NCBI GenBank assembly: GCA_022478985.1
Contig: JAKSZP010017484.1
Span: forward strand, 1 to 64,000
Direction: 5' to 3'
From: Massospora cicadina
Lineage: Eukaryota; Entomophthoromycota; Entomophthoromycetes; Entomophthorales; Entomophthoraceae
Length of the DNA stretch: 64,000 nucleotides
Under the pieces are notes generated by a model, which ran no database searches, was not told the DNA's origin, and saw only the letters and a list, made by a program, of their open reading frames with translations. This document shows positions 43,256-55,298 of the stretch, one piece after another. Within the stretch, counting starts at the first letter, position 1, and every line of letters begins with the position of its first letter. The position numbers and the translations under genes are program-made.

Positions 43256-44317
43256 GTGAGACTGTGTCAAACTCCCCCACCATTTTCCATCCAGCAGGAA
43301 AATGTGCTCAGACTGGCTCGCCCAGTCATTCCAAACCCATGGAATGATTCATTCCTCCCAAGGATCTCAACGCCCACCTCAATCATACCCAAGTGGTACC
43401 TCGCTGCCCCCTGGTGCTCCCCTGGAGCAACATGCGCTATGGCCTAAGGGTTGAATATGGGAAACTCTTTTTTTAGTACTAGATGGAATATGGGAAACTC
43501 TTCCCATACCACGACCAAGCCATTATCAAAGTGGCACAGGCAATGATGACACCCGCCGTATTCAAGATTTCTGCCCCTATAAGGGGTATTTTGACCTCAG
43601 CTTCACCTGTGCTAGCTGATGTCACTACTGCAACAACTGTGCCCCTGATATTCCAGGGCACCCCTCTCCCCACAACTTGGACTCAGCTCCCAGTGGACAC
43701 CACTTTGGTGGTTCAGTTTGCTGCCTTGCCCACCCACCTCCCCTGCAGTGCTCCACCAGGAGCTGATGGACAGTTTGGTAGCCTATGGCTCCAACCCCAT
43801 CTTACAATTTGTGGTCCCAAATGGGGCCACACAACTGGCTGGGCCTCAGGTGTATGCCACAATCAGCCCTGAATTCAATAAAATTGCTGTTTCAATTCCC
43901 CCTTGGGCCATTATTCATTCAGCCCCCAACCATCCATTTTGGGCCCATGTCAAGGGCAGGCGGATGATTTGTCTATACTGTTTTGAGTTGGACCACTCAA
44001 AAAGCATGTGCCCCTCCCTAGCCACTTCTGACAGATCAGATTTCTCATCTGCTAATCTCCAATATGCCACCCACTCTGCACAAATTCTGGCATGGGGTAA
44101 ATTCTACCTCCCCCTCCCCCAAAGCCTGATGCTGCAGCTGCACCTGCAACCACCAATCAGCCTCCTCCTCGCCCCAGTGCCACAAATGATTCTTCCAATT
44201 AAGCGCAGGATTGGACCCCAGTTTGATCCCATGCAACATCCAACGAATCAACCAAACCTCAATCATATGCAATTCCCCAATTCATTTCAACCAGAACCCA
44301 TGGAAGTTATTGGCTGA
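43256..44317 (+). pseudogene. family F ORF1-like protein with CCHC knuckle, frameshifted
   Basis: Plus-strand pieces at 43483-43872 (YHDQAIIKVAQAMMTPAVFK...) and 43718-44317 (PILQFVVPNGATQLAGPQVYATIS ... MICLYCFELDHSKSMCPS). The latter contains CLYCFELDHSKSMC, a perfect C-x2-C-x4-H-x4-C zinc knuckle at about 43971-44012, followed by a Pro/Gln-rich tail. This layout is that of LINE ORF1 or Gag nucleic-acid-binding proteins. A frameshift near 43720-43740 and the micro-insertion at 43470 break it. Function beyond RNA binding is unknown. Confidence 0.72.
43470..43485 (-). mobile_element. 16-bp LINE B tail micro-insertion, minus orientation
   Basis: GAATATGGGAAACTCTT is present at 43453-43469 and 43486-43502. 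The 16 bases between read CATCTAGTACT plus A's on the minus strand, the extreme 3' end of LINE B. It interrupts the family F ORF1-like frame, so it is younger than the F copy. Confidence 0.8.
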
Positions 44318-44439
44318 GATCAACGAATCAGGTAAGTTCATTGAAGAACCATCCCTGCAAATTGAGCAGTTTTTTTAATGAAGAATGGTATGCCAAATAC
44401 CCCTTATCTATATACCCCACAGCCAAATGCTGAATCATT

Positions 44440-45400
<961 letters not shown>

Positions 45401-45466
45401 ATTTCATTTTTAACTTTTAGTTACAGTAATGTCCGTCCCCTGGTCAGCTTACCTCAAATAAATATT

Positions 45467-46199
45467 ATCATTGTTTTCTTTTGTTTGTTGATTTTAAAGT
45501 AGATAAATAGATTAAATAAAATAAAATTTTGAACTATTTCCAAGAAAAAAATAGAATAACAAGGGGATGCAAAATGGTCATTAATGCATTTAGAGTTTGA
45601 AGTCCAGGGGAACAACCAAAATAACATAGGGCCTTTAAAAATCATTCTTGTGTTGACTGATCAGTATGTTGACAACAACAGGAAAATTAAATTATATATC
45701 TGAGTGAAGGCAATTTTCAACATGGCAATGGAAACTGTTAGAGTGCAGGGGCGTTTTGCTCATCTTGTTAGTTTTGTGGAGGCCTCAGCAAGGATATTTA
45801 TAAATTAAATTAAAATAAACAATAACGTGATTTGAATAGTGACGACATATAATAATAAAACGAAAAAATTAATCTCACATTAATATGGAATTATAAATTG
45901 GTCACAGAGTTAATTCTTCTCAACTTGTATGGCAAGGAATGGTCAGGTACTTAGAGATGCAAGGCAGGACAACAAGAAATTAAAACTTAACCTCCATTAT
46001 ACTATTCAGAGGTTTATGATAAAGTTTAGTGGGATTTAATAATATTGATTCAGAAGACCTTATCCATTAAAAAATACACTTAACCTAATAATAGGAGGTT
46101 CAGCAGTTCTAAGGGAGTGTTATCATTGGGGTGATAGATAATTTGACAGTGGCTGCTCAGAGCTACTCTGCATTGGGCCTCAGATTACATCTTTTCACT
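45467..46199. other. AT-rich stretch, no gene recognised
   Basis: The part around 45930-46030 faintly resembles the start of repeat E (AACTTAACCTCC, AGAGGTT). Otherwise nothing can be supported. Confidence 0.35.
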
Positions 46200-47560
46200 C
46201 TATTGGCAACAAGCCGTGGGTAGATGATTATTTGTTTGGAGGTGCCAGGCAGGACACCTTAGGTCGAGAACTTAAACTTCTCTAGAGGTACATAGGTTCC
46301 TAAAAATTCTAGTAGGCTTGATATATTTCAGTCCCAGAATATTGAACTTAAACTAAAAATAATTATGAGTTGTAAAAAGTACTTTTATTAAATAATGGTA
46401 ATACTATTCTAAGTCCAAGGGAAAATCAGGAATGTAATGTGCTTGGGCATCACTAGTGCTAAAAAGGAATGTATTGAGTGATATACAATTACCACATGGG
46501 AGGGTGGAAGGAGATTCAGGAATTCAGGAGGAAATGACATAGTCTATGTTCAGAGTTGGAGTATATCAGGATTTCTTGTTAAAGGCTGTGTAAAAAAATT
46601 TAATAGTAACATAGTTAGGTGGTTTTAATTATCTGGTATTAAGAAGTTAATAGGTGATAAAGCACAATATGCGGCATAAGGTGTTTTTATGTTTAGTAGA
46701 GGATTTAAACACTGAATACATCATCAGGCCAAATAATAAGACAAATAGTAACTTTGCCCAGACATTCTTCTCTATATCCTCGGCCAGTGGAGCACTAATA
46801 GTGCGATTTAGGAATGTTTGTTAGGTCATAAACTCAGCATTAGTATGGGTCTTGCTTAGCGCTTGAAAAAATAAAAGTATTATTGATATCAGGCGTTAGG
46901 CTCGATAAAACACAGGTAGATAAGTTATAATAATATCATGCCTTAACCCTGATTATATTTCTTATTTGAATTTCTTATTGATGTGGGACAACTTGGGGAC
47001 AAAACTGCACCAATTAAGTGGAATCAAAGAAAATGAAAAAGGAGAAAAACCTGAAAATCTCCATGTGTGGTTTATGATAGGCCAGGGACTCCATGGACTG
47101 CATTGCTATTTGGTATTTTGGTTTGGGGCATTGGTGTGCAACACCACCTTGATCATAATTATCCCCTACTTATAGTTCATCTACTGGGATCTAACTTGGG
47201 AGGAAGTGGTAGTGAGTCAATATTATACCACTGGGATACTCTCAACCCCAATTAAATATCAAGATAGTAACTTGAAACCAATGTTAATAGTAACAATAGT
47301 AAAGTTTATATTGATAAAGTAAGCAATATATTGTAACCCTAAAGTTTAGGATTCACCTAAATAAGGCGAAGTCAGGTAGCATTCATAAGTTATTGCAACT
47401 TATTTTTAAGCACTTACCTCAGGAGATCATAAAATTTAAATTTAATGTGCAACGTTGGAGCACACAGTCTCAGTTTATTGTTAAACAGATTAAATTGTTT
47501 TTTATCTGTTGGAGTAGTTAAAATTTTGCTAACTCTTGGGAGCGTTTCACTTATCATATA
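46200..47560. repeat. dispersed repeat E, copy 2, with 285-bp insertion
   Basis: Second copy of the repeat at 39955-41110. It is interrupted at 46959-47243 by sequence absent from copy 1, bracketed by AACCCTGATTATAT (46945-46958) and AACCCCAATTAAAT (47244-47257), a likely diverged target duplication. The inserted piece contains ORFs of 60-70 codons without motifs and no obvious pol III boxes. Confidence 0.58.
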
Positions 47561-47689
47561 ATAAATTATCCTTAAAAGCAAGTATCAAGCCATCTCCCTG
47601 AACCAAGAGAATACCATCTTGTTCTTCTTAATAGTTTTTTAGGTCACATTTTGCAAACACATTTTTAAATAAAATCATTTAATTTTAAG

Positions 47690-47865
47690 TATAAACTTGG
47701 GCTTTTGCTTTTGTCAGATACGCCAAGCCCTTTTAACTTTAGGCTGATGTAGTGAACATCCTTTCATTAACAGTCATGTTGCCAAGGTCCTATAAGATTG
47801 AAAGCTCTATATGGACCACAACATTGTGGTGGAATGGTACTAACCAACTATGTAAAGCTTCTTAT
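47690..47865. repeat. fragment resembling element C LTR
   Basis: It contains TACGCCAAG near 47721 and a downstream block similar to the element C LTR (GGTACTAACCAA against GGTTCTAACCAA). Partial and diverged. Confidence 0.4.
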
Positions 47866-49009
47866 ATATTGGGCTAATAGATAGCTCAGTTTACAACTTC
47901 TGAACCCATTATACAACAATGGGCTCATGCCACTAAATCTAATTTTGCATTCTCAATTAATTTTTCAAACCCCAACCATCCCAATACCCTATACATATAT
48001 CTATCTTTCTCCCCTCTGCTACAGGACCACATGGTACCCCTATGTACCTAAAATGTTTGCTAACAATAATACAAAGATAATATTGGAATATCAAAATTTT
48101 AGGCAAACTAACCAGAAGGGCCGCCCAAAATTAAATTACACACTAAAAGTCTATGGACAAGTTGTTAATCAAAACACTGCACCTAACCATTTGGGCAGCA
48201 TAGTTCATGTAGATTATCTTTAAATATACAGGACATACCATATACTTTACGCATATAGAAATAAATTTAGAAATACCATCATCCTCTGCTACAACCACGC
48301 ATCTGCATCTACTCTTGGAGTTGCATGAAAAGGGTATCATGACTACTGAACAAACAATGCATCTCAATATACATTAGCAGTATGTGGACAACATAGAACT
48401 TTTAGAACACCAAACTGAGCACTGTTTTCCCTCAACGATTATCTAGAGCAAAAATATGTGCCTTTTCCGCTGAGACAAAACAAATAAGTTCTTCCTATAA
48501 AGAAACATAATCACTATCAGTTTAGAGTCAACTATCCTTGCCTCACTTCATGCGCTAATATTGACAATACAATTATGGACTAATCTCACCATTTGTCCTT
48601 AGTGGTTTGAAAAATACATCTCCAATACTTTGTGAGGTAGTTAACTGCTTCCACTTCCACCTAACAAGATCAACGTTACTCATAAATACTTGGCCACATG
48701 AAACCAAAATAATGGAACATAATTAAATCATGGTTTAGCCATTTGGTTCTTAAACCAGAGCCTTACCTAAACTCATGCATTATTGTGGCATAAAGCCTCT
48801 ATATAATCAATGCTCCCAATCTTTCACAACCTGAAGGTACTAGCTGATAACACAAGGAGGCATAGCCAACTCTGGGGGTGTTGATTTATTCTTTATCATT
48901 ATATCTTTCTTCTTTACTTCACATTTAAAAGTTCAATCTCATGGCCAGTTAAATAAAATAAAAAATGCAAAATTGCTACTATAATTACTATATGATGCTT
49001 TTCGAGATA
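47866..49009 (+). other. unassigned segment with a 98-codon plus-strand ORF
   Basis: The ORF at 47927-48223 (IILEYQNFRQTNQKGRPKLNY...) has no recognised domain and no adjacent promoter or splice signals I can support. Downstream reading frames are closed. It could be a decayed transposon piece or chance. Confidence 0.25.
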
Positions 49010-49164
49010 TTTTTCATGGTTTATTTAAATTTAAATTTAAATTTATTGAGGGAAGGTCGACCATGGGATGAACACTTCCAAATATGAATCAAGAAAGATA
49101 AACTTAGTACCAGGGGAGGCACCCCAGAGAAGCGATGCTATCTCTTGTTGCCAGCGGGAACGCC

Positions 49165-52100
49165 ACTTATAGGGAGGGGGAGGGAACGTGTGAAGGGGCC
49201 GTAGCCATTATTGAGCACGTGTGGAGGAAGGGGTCTGATTTGATGAACCAGACGGGGAACCAGGAGGAGACCAGCTGTTGGCGACGCGGTGGGAGATATC
49301 CAAACATCCACGCTTGAAAGTGGTCCACCAAATGAGACCAGAATCTGTGGACAGCTTCTGGGAGGGTGGGGATGGAGCCAGCGATGGCATCCAAGACAAT
49401 CGTGTGGATAGTCCACATGGCGATTGCAACCACCAGAGCACGGAGGGAGGGTGGGAGGGGGAGGCCATTGATGAAGCAAACATATCTCTTGACAGACTGA
49501 AGGGATGCGTTTGATCCTGGCCCAGCAGACGTTGGACTTCGCGCCATATCACTTTAGAGGTGGGGCACTTCTCCAGGAGGTGGAACAGCGTTCCATACTG
49601 GCCACACATGATGCAGGATGAGTGTAAAGCGTTAGAGCGCTCAGCTGTATGATACACCCACCTCAGGCAGCGCCACACATGGGAGCAGACTTGAGGCTGC
49701 AACAGAGGATGGTGTGCGTATTTCCAGATAGTCTTTTGGGTCTCAGTGGAATAAGGGATGTCCATCATGTCCAGGTAGTCCACCCTGGATAGGCATGGGG
49801 TCGAATCAGGATCACGCCATCATGAGATGGGTAGCCCCTGTAACTCTTGTGTGAACTGAGGAGAGGGGCGGCCTCTTCGGGTTGTATGTCCAATAATATG
49901 AATTCTCCACTCTGTGCTTCGCATGGAAAGTAGGATTCGTTTGTAGTGGGTTTTAGTCCCGTGAGGACCTGTGGCCGATGTGTGTGATGCGAGGTGTTTC
50001 ATCAGTGAGTGGGGGTTTGATGGATTGTTATGGCCCAAGGCTCGAAAGAAGTTGGAGCAGGCTGCGCGGGACCAGTGTTGGGATGGGAGTGTAGGAGCGG
50101 TGACGGCCACGATCCAAGTGCCCAGGATCTTGGCAGCATGGGCTTTGAAGTCAAGCAGGCCCATGCCACCATGATGATGAGGGCCAAACATGACCTCTAG
50201 CCGTACTGGTGGAGGGCGGCCTGACCAAAGCCATCCTTGCAGCAAAGCATACAGGGATTTGAAGAAGCTTGGTGAGAAGGGGATGGCGTGGGCTCTGAAC
50301 CAGGCTTTGGATAGGAGCATGGAGTTGGCAAGAACGACCCTGCCAGTGAGGGTAGTAAGGTGGGCTCTGAGAGAGGCGATTCGCTTCGTCACGCTGTCCA
50401 GTATATGGCACTCCATTACTGCTGACGCATATCCGCCTGCCTCTATCCACACGCCCAGATGGCGCACCAGTCCTATGGTAGGACGTGACACGAAGGGGAG
50501 CACCAGTGGAGCGGTGTATGTTGAGTTAGTAAGGCGTGGACGTGGGCGAGCAGATGAGCCAGATTGGGAACTAATTGCTGGGGCCCAGCAGTTCTGAAAC
50601 CAACCAAGGAGGATGATTTCGGTTTTGGAGGCGTTCAGTGCCGCGTTGCTTACCCGGGAATATTCCTGGATGAGGGCTTCAAGTGCGCGTGCATCTTTAT
50701 TATTAGACATCCCCACCACACAATCATCTGCAAATGCCATCATCTTGACTGGGATTTGGCCTGGCACATGGACCCCAGTGAGTTGGGCATTCACATTTCG
50801 CAGTAGTGGGTCAAGGCTGAAGTTGTATAAGAGTGGGCTCAGGGGGTCCCCTTGTCGCAGGCCCCATTGAGGGCGGACTACTTCCGTTAGGAAGCCTGGG
50901 CCACGCACTGTCATTGTCGCAGATTCTGTGAGCAGCATCACCCAGTTTATGAAGCGGGGGGGTAGGCGGAATTGATGAAGGCAGGCCCTAAGTATTCCCA
51001 GTTTACTCTATCATAGGCCTTTTGTTGGTCCAAGAATACAAGTGCCCCAGAGGCTGTGGACTGACATACATTAGCCACAGAGTGCACGTTTTCACAAATT
51101 GACCTTCTGGGGATAAAACTTAATTGTTCTGGGGAGATAGTGGCAGATGCTACAGTCCCTAAACGGTTAGCCATGATTTTTGTTAAAATTTTGGAGTCTA
51201 TGTTTGTTAGAGAAATGGGGCGCCAGTTGGCTAAGTCAAGCTTATCCCCTTTCTTGAAGAGTGTGACAGTAAAGGCCTCATGTCCTCCTGGTAGGAGGCG
51301 CGTTTCCAACAAGCTTTGGTTAAGTGAGGCTAGTAGCAATGGGGATATATTTTTGAAACTTTTTTGTAGAACTCATATGGAATGCCATCTGGGCCTGGGC
51401 ATTTTTGGTTTGGCGCACCGTGAATGGCTGTCCACGGTTCATTCATAGTAATTAAATTCATTATTTCCAGGTATTGAAAAATGGTGCGGATATGAGCTCG
51501 GTCAAGAAATTCTGCCATTTCAGCTGGCTGAATTGGTTTGGCTTGGTATAACTAGGAGTAATATTTTTGCGTTTTGATTGCCACTTCTGCCAGTGAGTCC
51601 ACAATGGAATTATCCGATCTTTGCACCTGTGTGCAGGCCACGCTCTGGCATGGTATGAAAATTTTTTCAAAGAAGTATATGGTGCACTTGTCACCTTTAG
51701 TGATGCGTGTGGCCCTGTATTAGACACAAACCCAATGTTTGTGTTGCCTTTCGAGTGCATTGAGGTGGGCGGCTGCCTCCGCCCACTTCTGGCCCCATGC
51801 AGGGCTGTATCCTGTGGCTGGAATGTTGGACTCCAAGTGGGCCAATTCCACCAGAGCGCGCGAGATAACCGCCAATGTGGCTCGTGAGCGTCTGGAGGAG
51901 AGATGGCGATAGTGGCAAATGGTGTCCTCTTTGAAAGTTGCCCATGTGGAAATGGGGTCCGCACAAAACGGTGCAACAAATGATTTCACCAAAGTTGCCT
52001 CTTCCACCCAAATGGAAAATCCTGGTGACGCGAGCTCGGGGGGCAGATTTTGCACCGATGTGGGGCCTTTGCAACTGTGATGGGTAAGTGGTATGTTATC

Positions 52101-52793
52101 AAGACCAGTCAGTGGTCAGAGAATTCCATTTTCGTTGTTTTGAAGTGGGAGATGTGGGGTTGGAATTTCGCCAGCATTAGAATAAGGTCAATATGGGTCA
52201 TGGACCTTAATTGGCCATTGTGGACGTGGGGACGCGTCATGTTTTTGAGCAGTGGGGTATGTCATGGCAGCACATCCATTAACCCAAGGGTGGCTTTTAG
52301 AACACGTAGTTCTACATGACCCTGTGGGGCATGGGGTGAGGGCGGCCACCGGTTTATTGGTGAGGTTAGCCAACAGTTCATGTCGCCAACTAGGAAATAA
52401 TCAGGGGGTAGCAGGAGGGATTTGACCGATGAGAAAAATTCCTGACGCTCATGTGCACCGTTTGGGGTGTAAATGTTGATGCTTGTGTGCACAACGTCAG
52501 CCCACGAGAAGGTGACAACAAGCACTCAGCCATTTAGGAATGTTTCTGAGGATATGAATTCGAAAAAAATTATTTTTCTGAATTAGCACCCCACAGTGCT
52601 TTGACCAAAAGGATAGGGATGGGAGGAGCATTGTTTTCCAAGCTTCCTCGGAACCTCATGGACAGTGGGTCTCCTGGATGGCCAGGATATCCACGGGTAA
52701 ATTGTGTTGTAAAAAACTCAGTTTCCTAGCCCGGGATGGGGAGGCCTTGAGTCCAACAATATTCAGCGTCCTTAGAGTGAAGGTTTCCCCCAT
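49165..52793 (-). pseudogene. LINE A copy 2 ORF2: endonuclease-reverse transcriptase
   Basis: This copy keeps the longest unbroken RT stretch, 49820-50941: GLRQGDPLSPLLYNF, then MMAFADDCVVGM (FADD at 50723-50734), then ASKTEIILLGW and onward through the thumb. Upstream pieces: NWRPISLTNIDSKILTKIMANRLG, FIPRRSICENV, FLDQQKAYDRVNW (50947-51339). Endonuclease: INIYTPNGAHERQEFF and GDMNCW (52262-52525). Zinc region CIMCGQYGTLFHLLEKC near 49560-49620. The C-terminus (49167-49547) is open to the shared stop near 49165. Dead because of frameshifts. Confidence 0.92.
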
Positions 52794-54210
52794 TGCACCT
52801 TAGGTGCGAGGGGGTGGGCCTCCAGGCCCACCAGCCTCTTCAAGGTCCCCACAGGCTTTCACAGCAGCGCGGGTGTTAGCAGCAATGGTATCTGGGGTTT
52901 TTGTTAATTTTTGCTGGAAAGAGTCGCATTGGCTTTGTCCTTTGCTTTTTGTTTTCCCAACGTCAGATGAATTTTTTGTGGTGTGGATAAGTTTGGTGCA
53001 CCGTCGAGTGGGGCAAAATTTTTTTTTAATTGGGATAGGTCCAAGTTGGTTTTGACCAGAGCTTGGGTGCAGTGATTGGGTGAGATCAGATCTCCCATCG
53101 GATCCTCAGATTGAGTGGCCCGCTCAGCATGGGCCTCCCAATCTGATTGATTGATGGATTCCAAAGTTGCTTCCACCACAAAGGTCTCCATGTCCTCCTG
53201 GCGTTGTGAGTGTGGGATGGTGGTGGTGGCCTTGGCCGCTTCCTTGGCTGTGGCCCTATGGGCCTGCTTGGCCTTCTTCCACTCCTGCGGGGAGATGGGC
53301 TTTACCAATAGGTAGTAGCCTTGTGCTCCCCACGGGAAAGCCTCCTTGGTGCTTGCGGTTGGTTCATAGTGCGTTTCTCCACTGGCCATGGCCGCTGAGG
53401 GGTGCTCTTGGAATGTGACGCCCTCCTTGATGGGGCATGCATGCTTTATGGCCAAATGCATCACAGTGGGTGCAAATGGGGGTGCGCTGTCCACAGTTAC
53501 CCAGAATGGGTGGGTGGTATGCCCTGCGATGTCAATAAAGGTGGAGTGCAGGATCTGGGTTAGGTCCTTCGCGATCTCCTCAGTTGGGGTCAGAACTGCG
53601 ATGGCTTTGCCAGTGCACAGGTGTGGCATCAGTGTGAAACGTTGCATTTCAAAAGATTGTATTTAGTCATATATGGCGAGACCATCTTTCAGGTGTTGCT
53701 CCAAAATATCACGTTTTACCATAGTAGGCAAAAAGTTAAACATGAGGAAATCTGGTTTGATTTTGTCCATCTGATGTGTTTGGTTTCAATGACCCGTTGC
53801 CCTTCAGGGAGGTTGACCACTATGTGCACTGCTGCAGCCTCATCTGCTGCTATTTTGCTTTTGAAACCCAGGTCCAGCCAACTGTGCGACATGGAGTGAG
53901 TTGCAACGTACACTGCAGTCGGGAAAATTTTGTGTACATCTTCACAAAATTTTTCCCATAAAGCCATTTGTTGGATGTCCAGAAACACGCAGACTCCATA
54001 TTCCACCAACGAAATTGGCTGGGAGTATGGCGTATTGATGTACTGGTTGCATCGTGCTTTCCAAGTGAGGATTTCTGGGGAAATTGTGACCGCCAGTTTT
54101 TTGAGATTTTTTTCTATTCCGCCAGATTCTCCAGGGCGTTTTCGAACGTTAGAGGCCGCGGGCCTTCCACCTGCTCCCCTTGCCTTGCTTGCCCAACTGC
54201 TCCCAGACAT
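52791..54210 (-). pseudogene. LINE A copy 2 ORF1
   Basis: The ATG at 54210 (MSGSSWASKARGAGGRPAAS, basic start) opens a 164-codon stretch, then a frameshift near 53700. The frame 52904-53647 continues (FTLMPHLCTGKAIAVLTPTEEIAKDLTQI). The CCHC knuckle is out of frame near 53450-53490. The ORF1 stop that overlaps the ORF2 start in copies 1 and 3 is mutated here (TGCAATG). Confidence 0.85.
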
Positions 54211-54320
54211 GGGCGCAGACTAATCTCCTCTATGAGATTATCAAACTAGATTGAGTCTTGAATTGAATAGGTTGCAAAAGTGTTTGCAACGAGAAAGAAA
54301 AGTTTTTTTCATGGTTTATT

Positions 54321-54975
54321 ATTTTCATTATATAGCCAATTTTCTAAAAGGTTTGTATGATCTTCACATCCCAATTTAGGCCATGTAACTTTTATTTGTC
54401 TATTAGACTGCTATTTAAAAATCCAAGAAGCTTTAAGTTAGCATAAAGTCTTTCATTATAACCCATAAATCTTTATTTCTAGAATTGTAATTAGCCATAA
54501 TTTCTCCTCATAGTAAATCTAGCTATAGAACATGACTCTTTACTATTATGATAACTCTAATATAATTTTTAAAAGAGTAAGGCTTTTATATAGTAATCAA
54601 GATGTGTTAATTTCTGGGAGCCATTTTTATAATCTATAGCTTATTATCATGATGAGGTTTTTAAATTAATCAAGTGTTTAGTCAGATTATAAATTTTAAA
54701 TGATTTGCAGAAAATTTTTATAATTAATCTGCAAAATTTTAGCAATCTTAAACTTTTATGATAATTGTCCTAACTTTAAAATATGTAGCTACAAAGTATG
54801 AAGTCTTATTTTGAGAGGTAACTTTATAACCTAGTGCCACAACTCTCTATATAATTGTATGTAGTTTTTCTACAAAATTGCTGAATATACGATATACATA
54901 TTTTAAATGTTGAATCAAATTATTAACAGATGCAGGTAGTCAACCTAAGATGAACAGATCAAATAAAACTATTAA
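54321..54975. other. very AT-rich stretch, no gene
   Basis: No coding or repeat signal was recognised. It lies between LINE A copy 2 and the family-A LTR. Confidence 0.4.
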
Positions 54976-55162
54976 ATTTTATTATACTATAGCTGTTGGA
55001 TTTTTGGGGTGTTTTAAATAAGCTGGTATGTTAAAACCTAAAAATCTAACAAATAGGGATTTAAACCACTGATTATATTAAAGATAAATATACATTAAAT
55101 TTAGAAAGAGGTGTTCAAAATAGTTTTATTAGAGGCCACAGGGAGTAAGAAATGAACCCACT
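54976..55162 (-). repeat. 3' LTR of element D (family A), left part
   Basis: It aligns with the start of the element 1 LTR (CTGTTGGATT against CTGTTTGGATT; the GTTTTATTAGAGGCCACAGGG block against TTTTTATTAGTGTTATTGCAGGG). LINE A copy 3 splits it; the remainder is at 60447-60962. Left edge uncertain by about 20 bp. Confidence 0.7.
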
Positions 55163-55298
55163 TAATTTTAAATTTATTGTGGGGAAGGCCAACCATGGGA
55201 TGGACACTTCCAAAATTGACTCAACTGAGACAACACTTAGTAACAGGGAAGGCACCCCAGAGAAGCGATGCTATCTCTTTTGCCAGCGGGAACGCCAC

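Larger units (their letters stand above)
49026..54304 (-). mobile_element. LINE A copy 2, near full length (5.28 kb)
   Basis: It is flanked by the perfect 16-mer TTTTTCATGGTTTATT at 49010-49025 and 54305-54320. The 3' tail is a clear run of AAATTT units (49026-49045 on the opposite strand) rather than poly(A). It is more diverged from copies 1 and 3 than they are from each other. Confidence 0.94.

Noticed and set aside
47927..48223. 98-codon plus ORF as a host gene
   Set aside because: No recognised domain, no homologous copy, surrounding frames closed, and transposon-derived neighbours; kept only as unassigned.
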